From contig CM045990.1 of assembly GCA_025175895.1 (NCBI GenBank), positions 44,450,658-44,514,657 of the forward strand: a stretch of DNA of 64,000 nucleotides. The letters are read 5' to 3'. Source of the stretch: Wurfbainia villosa (taxonomy: Eukaryota > Streptophyta > Magnoliopsida > Zingiberales > Zingiberaceae). This document shows, one piece after another, positions 57,076 to 64,000 of the stretch. Each line of letters begins with the position of its first letter. Within the stretch, counting starts at the first letter, position 1. A model generated the notes under the pieces. The model was given only the letters and a program-made list of their open reading frames with translations. It made no database searches and was not told where the DNA came from. Made by a program: the position numbers and the translations under genes.

Positions 57076-58507
57076 AGACGATGCATCTTCCTCCTGGAAC
57101 ACCATCGATAGTCTTCAACTGTGTCTTCAAAGTATACCTCCTCCACTGTACTGGTGGCTCACAATAGCAACAGCTGAACTGCTCCAACGGATAATCTGTC
57201 TTCGCATGTCTTCGTGATCTGCACTGCACGCCCACAATCCCTTCGGAGTCTTTGTTCTGATTTTGCTGATATCCACGAGAACATCCTGATGATCCGCGGC
57301 TGGTCTTCTATAATCGAAAAATAGCTCAATGCCTATGACTCCGATCTTGCTCCTTTTATCTAATAGTCGAAGACTTCTGACTCTAATAAGTTACCCTGCA
57401 ATATATGCTTGTCGGTCTCCAACTCTTAAACACTTGTACGGAGTTTTTTTTTTTTTAAACTCCTGTCTCAATCCAACGTCTTCCGGTAGGATCTGGTAGA
57501 AGATCCCGACATCCTAATCCAACTATAAGCCAAACTATGGGTGGCTTAAATCATCCATCCATCTTCTTGAGCTATTAGGTGGCCGTAACCTCCGCAAGTC
57601 TCACGACTCTGCACCGTATACTGTTACTAACCGATCACCCTTTTTCTTGAAGCTCAAGAATTCCTTACAATGTGTCACTAAAAGTGACACGGGAAAATAC
57701 ACTCTTTCAACATCATTAATCCATGATCAAGTGATATATTATTTCCCGAAGATTATTTTCTGTATTTATCACCAAATACCGGCTTGACCCCGATAATGGT
57801 ATGCAAATAACTCTACTTTCTCGGTATAACATGAGTTAAGTACTCAAAAGTACTCTCAAAGTTATACATCTCAGTATGAACAACTCAGGGATTTAAAAAA
57901 ATCCCTATGAAACACCGTAACCTAGCCTTCCGCTATCTGCATCAACAATAGTCTACAAGTCTGTTCATTACCCACAGGTAATGATCCGACTAGCACAGTT
58001 AGTGGAAATCTCTAAGACTGTAGTCTCTGATTTCCATAATAAATGTGACGACTTGACCCCTATTTTCCGACTCGGTATCAGTCGGCTCTCAGAGGTAAAT
58101 CACCTCCTCGACACAGGTTCAAGACTCACAGACTTAACAGGTCATTTTCGGGGTCCACTCATACCACGGTTACGAACAATAACCAACACACTACAGGTTA
58201 TTCCCTGTTATATATACTAAAAGCATAGCCAACTAAAATCGGGAGTATTAACCCTAAAGGTCACTCTGGTTAGTCGCCTCGATGGACGACCCCTACTACA
58301 AGTCTACACAGGTGTCATAACTCTATTGTATACACCTACTGATCTTAGATAAATATCTACTAAACCATAAGTTATCAGGAATTCTTACCTCGTGCAGCTT
58401 GGAGCTCAGGCCGCTGTCCATCTCATCTCAAAAACCCAAAACCGAATAAATCGACTCCTAAGAATCCAAGACTCGACACAAAAATAACATTGTATGGCAT
58501 CGCAGAA
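57076..58507 (-). pseudogene. probable gag region of E10, unreadable
   Basis: Lies between the primer-binding site and pol, where gag is expected. A degenerate zinc-knuckle-like QCRSRRHAKTDYPL is seen at about 57225-57185; nothing else is convincing. A perfect GTGTCACT/AGTGACAC inverted repeat is at about 57671-57690. Confidence 0.35.
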
Positions 58508-58525
58508 CCTTGGGCTCTGATACCA
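58508..58525 (-). other. E10 primer-binding site
   Basis: TGGTATCAGAGCCCAAGG on the element strand, 7 bases after the 5' LTR; initiator tRNA-Met type, as usual in Del/Tekay elements. Confidence 0.9.
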
Positions 58526-58532
58526 CTAAAGT

Positions 58533-61500
58533 TGTCACGCCCCGAGAGCATGCCGAGCCGAAAATCAAACGGACAGCATCTCCCCTGTACGTGGCAACAT
58601 TTCGGGTTAATACAAGGCCCGTAGGCCCACAATAACAACAATATATATATATGAAAACAAAAACTACACAAGACACAGCGGAAACATACTACAATCTCAC
58701 AAACGACAACACACATGCATACCGGTATGACTAACACCGACTCAGGACACCATAATAAAACCAAAAAGGAAGAAAAGGGTACAACATCAATATATCAACA
58801 TAACAGCAGCGGAAATAAAGATCACATACTCACAACATACATACCAACAACATACAGGTGTACACCACCTGACAAATCCACAATCATAAAACCGTAAATA
58901 AAATGACTACACAAATAGAGTCCACGATATCACGACAAAATCCATAACAACAACAAGTCCATACATATCAAAGTCCAAGACATAACCAAAAACGAACTCC
59001 TCGGGAGACTCGGAAAACGGAGATGGGATGGATCGGTCGGCGCAGCTCCAAGTCATCACAAAGGCGTCTACCTGTTACCTGGGCAACAGAGAAACCCAGG
59101 GTCGGAGGTGGTAAGTAAAACTCAACAGGTAATCAGAGAAAACATGTAAATATATGTATCAATATTACATGTCATTCAACAGTCTAAATCTACTCGAATA
59201 ACGGGTATACATCAGCATAAAAGGTATATATGCATGCATACACTAAATAAACTGAACAACAACGATGTTGACATACCTGACCGTCAGCTACTCTATCCTG
59301 ATCCAACCTGGGCAAATAACCACATCATAGGGTATAAAAGAATAGTACTAAGTCACACAATATCCTGAATATGATCCAAGGGTATCACCGTGAATAACCA
59401 ACAGGTATAAAAGTACCAGCCTACTACCATACAGGAAATGCAGTAGCATGTATCAATATGTACAAACAAATACAACAAGCATAGTACATACAAATGCATC
59501 ATCAAAGTGAGTATACATATAGACTGTATCTGTATGTATACTAATCACCATCATCCATATATATATATATACAAGCAGGTATGTATATATATATAATCAT
59601 ATGCAAAACACCGTATGATACGGCAATGCAGCATGCATGGTCATGCCTGCTCACCCCTACTCGCTACCACGACCCCAGTGTGGCCTAGGTGGCACGACAT
59701 GACAACTGTCCCAACTCACACCAACCACTGCTATAGAGTGGCCGAGTGGGCAGTATGATCAAGTAGCATGTGAGCATAAAGAGCTCACTACACAACGGGG
59801 GTCCCTGCTGCTGGCTACTCTGACTGACACTACCAATGAGCGGTCAAGTGTCACGCACCCAGGACAACTGCACGCAACTCCAACAACCATCGTCAATAAT
59901 GGTAGAGTGCGGCACAACAAATGCTATGCCCTCACACCAGTTACTCCTCTAGAAGTAACCTGGGAGGCAGGATGACTGACGACTCTCTCTCAACCCCAAG
60001 GGGAGACGATGTCGTCAGTATGCATGCAATGACATGAGGGTACTGTCTCACATACAAACATCTACCATAGACTCTCTGTTCAACAGAGAGTCACACCCAA
60101 TTGATCAGTACACTCTCTATCCTGTAGAGAGTCATACTCATCTGATCATGACAAGCTAGGACCATCGGTCCGTAGCGATACACTGTCCACGACTGACCTA
60201 ACCATTTACACAACCCGTGGTTGGTAATAAAGGTGCAACATATAGGTATGGAATGAGTCCTACATTTAGGGTCATACTTATTCATAGAGGACCTTTTTGC
60301 CAAATTTACAATTTAGGTCATCCTCCGTACTCTAACATCTACACCCTACTAAACAGTTAAACCTACTTACATCACATCTGCAACTTCTAGATCATGCTAG
60401 GGAATATGTGTTATCAATAATCGAGTACACATATATAACAACGGTAAGTTCAAGCATACGATAAACAGAGCATGGTCAAGGTAATATGAACACCTAACAT
60501 GTTCATATCTATGTCTAAATCTGAAAATCATTACATCTACCCGACCGATAGAAAATTACCTACCTGCTGTAAATGCTCGTAGCAATGAAATCCTCACGGC
60601 CGCGGACCTGTCTTGTATCCACGTCCTACAAATAGCATCACTTACATTTTAGTACAAGCAGACTACAAAATACGAATTAAATATTATATCGTTCTTATAG
60701 TCGCACTCTTTTATCGACTTACTACTTAGGAAAATCTCCTAAATTATCTAAGGTCGATTTACTATAACCAACCTTCACATTAGACCCTCAACTGGTACCA
60801 TTAGCATCATAATTAAAAATCCCCCATTTCCAATTAACCACTACACCAGTCTATACATTCAATTCCATACTAATCGAATATTCTACAACCCAGAACAACT
60901 CTCTAATCATGTAAACCAGAAATCACAGCTTCTGGATAAACTGAATCTTTACTCACTACCCAATTTATATCAATTTCCATTGAAAACAATAAGGGTAAAC
61001 AGATCTTACCGACCAGATCTTCACCGACATGTGTTTTTCTCCAATTGTTCTGTTCATCGGAATAAACCGAGCTCCACCACTGCCCAAACACCGATACAAG
61101 CTAAACAACTAAACAATACAGTCATTACAAACCTTAATCAACATCCACCAGTCAATAGATTAGACAATCGAATAACCCTATAAATCCAAGTTATAAACAG
61201 TAGCTTACCCTATTTCCAGCGACGATCGACCGGTTGCTCCGACGATGCAAGTGATCGGCAACTGAGGCAGAGGGCTCGCGGTGGTAATCAGCGGCGACGG
61301 CTAAGGTTGGTGGTCACCGACCGCGTGTGCAGGGGCGGCGACCATCGATTCTGTGCACGCGACGAGCAGGGCGACTGGCACATGTGCTGCTCTGCTCGGG
61401 GCTGCGAGTGAGCAGGGATGGGTGCGAGGTGAGAAGGGCGACTCATGCTCGCTGGAGGGATTTCGTCCGGCAACGGCTGGCCAGATCCGGCGGCGAGTGG

Positions 61501-62161
61501 GAAGAGCAACGGAGATCTCTCGGCAAGGACAGTCGCGATTAGGGAGGAGCTCGTGATGCCAACCTCTTCAACCCGCGGCGGCGACGCTCTAGGGCACGAC
61601 AAGCGGGCTTGGCGTCGATGGATCGGGAGAACGGGGAGCGGCCGGCGCTCGTATGGGTTCGACCAGCGGGCTCGGCGACGGCAACGTCAGAGGAAGAACA
61701 CAGCGACAAGATCAGGCGGCTGGTGACGATGAGGAAGAAAAGGGCAGCCCAAGAGGGCAGTTCGCCGGCAGGGTAGACGACGGCGGAGAGAAGATGGCGC
61801 ACGATCGAGAGAAAGGGGCGGCGGCGAGAAATCGTGAGGGAGAAGACGCGATCGATCGGAGAGGAGAAAAGGTCGGGAATAAAACGGGAAGAAGTCGATC
61901 GGGCGAGAACGAAACGGCGAATGGAAATCGGGACTTAAAGCCAACTGATCTGGTTGAACTAGCCCGAGTTTAACCTAAAGCTAACCTAGATTAGCCCAAT
62001 CACCTATTTAGACTTAACCTTTCTCTCAAATGGTCATATGAGCTCCTATTGAATCCAGAAAAATTTCTGAAAATTCTTGAAAAATTTCACAAGCTAATTT
62101 CTCGAATTAACAAGGATATTTTCTGTTATTATTATTATTATTATTTTTCTGGTATTTTACA
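58533..62161 (-). repeat. E10 5' LTR
   Basis: 3629 bp, the pair of 50279-53902, differing at a few per cent of sites by eye. It has two 41-bp hairpin units at 60071 and 60112. Confidence 0.9.
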
Positions 62162-62587
62162 TTCTCCCCCACTAATAAAAATTTGGTCCCCAAATTTCGT
62201 ACTTAAGTATGAGAACCAACTCAAGAAATTTCTTGAACTACTACATGCCTCAAGTGAACAAATGAGGATATAGAGCTCGGATAGTATCTTCCAGCTCCCA
62301 TGTAGCCACCTCATCAGTCGGATACTGTCATCCAACCTTTATGAGTCGAATGGCCTTGTTCTGCTACTATCGCTACTTGCGACCCAAATCGTTTCACCCC
62401 TTTCGAAGGTGAAACACGTAGAATTACTTATTCTCCAACTGAGAATTTCTAAAGGTCTTCGCCTCCGGTCTGCATAACTCTTCTGTCGACCCTTTGTCTC
62501 TTATAACCATCATCCCATGACGCGCACTAACTCTGCATCATGTTGGATACCCTGTGGCTCCCAATAGCTGTCATTTCCTCGACTTCT
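62162..62587 (-). repeat. second copy of the E10 3' interior end
   Basis: Homologous to 53903 to about 54320, including the polypurine tract and the chromodomain end (VATWELEDTI and LYPHLFT), but lying outside the 5' LTR. Homology stops at CGACTTC, after which the two copies are unrelated. Confidence 0.85.
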
Positions 62588-62777
62588 GAATCACTTGGTT
62601 ACCAGGATTCATAAACTTTAGTACTTAGCCTGGAGGTCTAGAGTTCGAATCCTGGGGAAGGCAAAAACTCACTTCCAGGGGTGGGAAGTCCAGGTGAGTA
62701 ACGACGGGCCAACAGGGGCGACGGTCGTCGACCAATAGGGGTCGCCGAATTCCGCCAATAGGGGCCAGGTCGTTACA
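62588..62777. other. unidentified 190-bp segment at the right end of E10
   Basis: Not found elsewhere in the window. It has a tRNA B-box-like GAGTTCGAATCC at about 62641-62652 and three near-repeats of CCAATAGGGG (62712, 62733, 62755). It ends GGTCGTTACA. It could be the end of a related LTR or a SINE-like piece; neither is proven. Confidence 0.5.
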
Positions 62778-62782
62778 TCCCT

Positions 62783-63882
62783 ACTTGCAACAACCCCACA
62801 ACCAATGCCTCGGAAGAAGACCGGCTTGGTGCAGCTGGTGATCAGTAGAGCTGGGCATTGAGACGAGTGGCGGCTGAGGAAACAAAGAAAAGGGGTGCAC
62901 GACCCCGACAGAGCCCAAGCAAGAGAAATAGGGATCGACCCTCTGCTCCCTCAATGGAATCGTCGATGACACCGGCGTTGCTGATTGCACACCAAAGCCG
63001 ACAGATCACGAGGTCCATCTCCTCTCTGTCCTCTGCGCCGGACGCTTGCAGAAATAGTCGGCGAATGGTCGTGATCGGCCCCCGATAGGGTGAGGCCGTC
63101 GGAACATGAAATCGACGTCGAGTAGTGAGGCGGAGCTAGCTAGGTAGGATGGCGCGCGGCTCGTGAGAAGAGGAAGTGTGGCGGTGCGGCGGCGGCACGA
63201 TCAGCCGGCTAGCTAGGCGCGGCGAATGAGCATAGGAAGGAGATCGGGCTGGATCGGTACCGACGGCAACAACCAATCCAACTCGCGGTGGCAGCGAGTG
63301 GGGCGGCGACGGCGAGTGCACGGCGACAACGAGTTCGGGTTGGAGATCGCTGGATCTACACCGGCGGCAGCAGCTCTCTCCCTCGCGGCGGCGGCGAGTC
63401 GAGTTCAGGTGGCGTCGACACTCACTGTTGTTGGATCGGAGGAAAAAGGAAGCCAGCGGCGGTGAGGTGGCTGATGGCAGCGACTGGCCGGAAGGTGGAA
63501 GAGGGCATGGCGGAAGGGCACTGCGCCGAGGATGAGAAGGAGAGAAAGGGAGCGTCGGGGAAGAGGAGGAGAAGCGGCGGAGAAATGCCTACGGGGAGTA
63601 AAACCGCGTGTGAATGACGAAAACATCGTTCGGTTTGGCGTTACGAAGGGGAAAACGGATCGGGTAGGCCTGTTTAATGGGTTGGGCTTAAAATGCTGTT
63701 TGGGTTCTTACCCTATAGGACCAACCCTAGCTTTAATCAACCCCTATCAATTGAACCCATAACTTCCGTTTAAATCTAGAAAAATTTCTAAAAATTTCTG
63801 AAAAATTTCACAAGATATTTTATCAATTACCGAGGAATATTTTTATTTTTATTTTTATTTTTATTTTCTCCGGTATTTTACA
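62783..63882 (-). repeat. E9 LTR, right part
   Basis: Resumes after the TCCCT TSD copy of E10. GC-rich (62850-63620), with frame-open but low-complexity Arg/Ser/Gly stretches that I do not regard as genes. It ends with an ATTTTT microsatellite and GGTATTTTACA. Confidence 0.8.
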
Positions 63883-63887
63883 GAAAA

Positions 63888-64000
63888 GGTCATGGAAGAA
63901 GAAGAGGTCAAATCCAAGATTTTTTTTTTGCAAATATATTTCTTTAATTAATTTTTTTAAAAAAAATGCAATTACCTTTCTTTAATTTATTATTATTATT
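63888..64000 (+). other. unassigned sequence right of E9
   Basis: AT-rich, 113 bp, nothing recognised. Continuous with 47245-47537 before the E9 insertion. Confidence 0.6.

Larger units (their letters stand above)
50279..62777 (-). mobile_element. E10: Del/Tekay-like Ty3/gypsy element with an abnormal right end
   Basis: Left boundary TGTCACGCCCC at 50279. 3' LTR 50279-53902, interior 53903-58532, 5' LTR 58533-62161. The sequence then continues with a second copy of the 3' interior end (62162 to about 62587) and about 190 bp of different DNA ending GGTCGTTACA at 62777. TCCCT flanks the whole unit (50274-50278 and 62778-62782), and E9 resumes at 62783. The pol remnants place it with chromodomain gypsy elements. 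The interior is far more decayed than the LTR similarity would suggest. Confidence 0.8.
47538..63882 (-). mobile_element. E9: solo LTR of a Del/Tekay-like family, split by E10
   Basis: Ends are TGTCATACCCC at 47538 and GGTATTTTACA at 63882, with the exact TSD GAAAA (47533-47537, 63883-63887). Removing E10 and one TSD copy leaves about 3.84 kb, slightly longer than the 3.62-kb LTRs of E10, to which it is clearly but not closely related. Orientation is taken from E10: LTRs of this family start TGTAAAATACC on the minus strand. Confidence 0.85.

Noticed and set aside
62600..62660. tRNA gene suggested by GAGTTCGAATCC
   Set aside because: Only a B-box-like motif; no acceptor stem, A box or cloverleaf could be drawn. 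Left as an unidentified segment.

Overview
The window looks like intergenic heterochromatin of a flowering plant. Essentially all of it is LTR retrotransposons nested inside one another: Sirevirus-like Ty1/copia, other Ty1/copia, Athila-like Ty3/gypsy and a Del/Tekay-like chromodomain Ty3/gypsy element. These lineages are plant lineages. I cannot name the species, and I found no convincing host gene, tRNA, rRNA or CRISPR array. Only about 0.4 kb (47245-47537 and 63888-64000) is not assigned to an element. I name the elements E1 to E10; most boundaries are fixed by TG..CA LTR ends plus exact 5-bp target-site duplications (TSDs).

Layout, left half. E4 is the outermost element of the first 47 kb (+ strand, 13209-47244, its 5' end beyond the window). 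Its 5' LTR was hit by E3 (Athila-like, minus, 8427-13208). E3 was hit by E1 (Sirevirus-like, plus, 1-8426), and E1's 3' LTR was hit by E2 (minus, 3345-8247, TSD CGGCG). E4's interior was hit by E5 (Athila-like, plus, 17439-44031, TSD ATTTT). E5 was hit by two copia elements, both antisense to it: E6 (18185-27368, TSD AGTTA) in its 5' LTR and E7 (32960-42393, TSD CCTTA) in its 3' non-coding region. E4's 3' LTR carries E8, a solo LTR of the E2 family (46006-47078, TSD AGCCC).

Layout, right half. E9 (47538-63882, TSD GAAAA) is a solo LTR of a Del/Tekay-like family. It is split by E10 (50279-62777, TSD TCCCT), a related minus-strand element with 3.6-kb LTRs, a badly decayed interior and an odd right end that repeats part of its own interior and then runs into about 190 bp of different sequence.

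How the parts work together. Only E6 and E7 carry a recognisable full set of gag, protease, integrase, reverse transcriptase and RNase H, and both are broken. E1, E2 and E4 belong to three different families that encode only gag, each stopping where protease should begin. E3 and E5 carry gag plus protease joined directly to the sequence that normally follows pol, and then a separate downstream ORF with its own TATA-like box. So five of the ten elements belong to pol-less designs that would need enzymes from partners. The most interesting unexplained signals are series of hairpins in the untranslated leaders of E6 and E7, in which a conserved loop sequence is closed each time by a different stem, and the conserved internal promoter-like block of E3 and E5.
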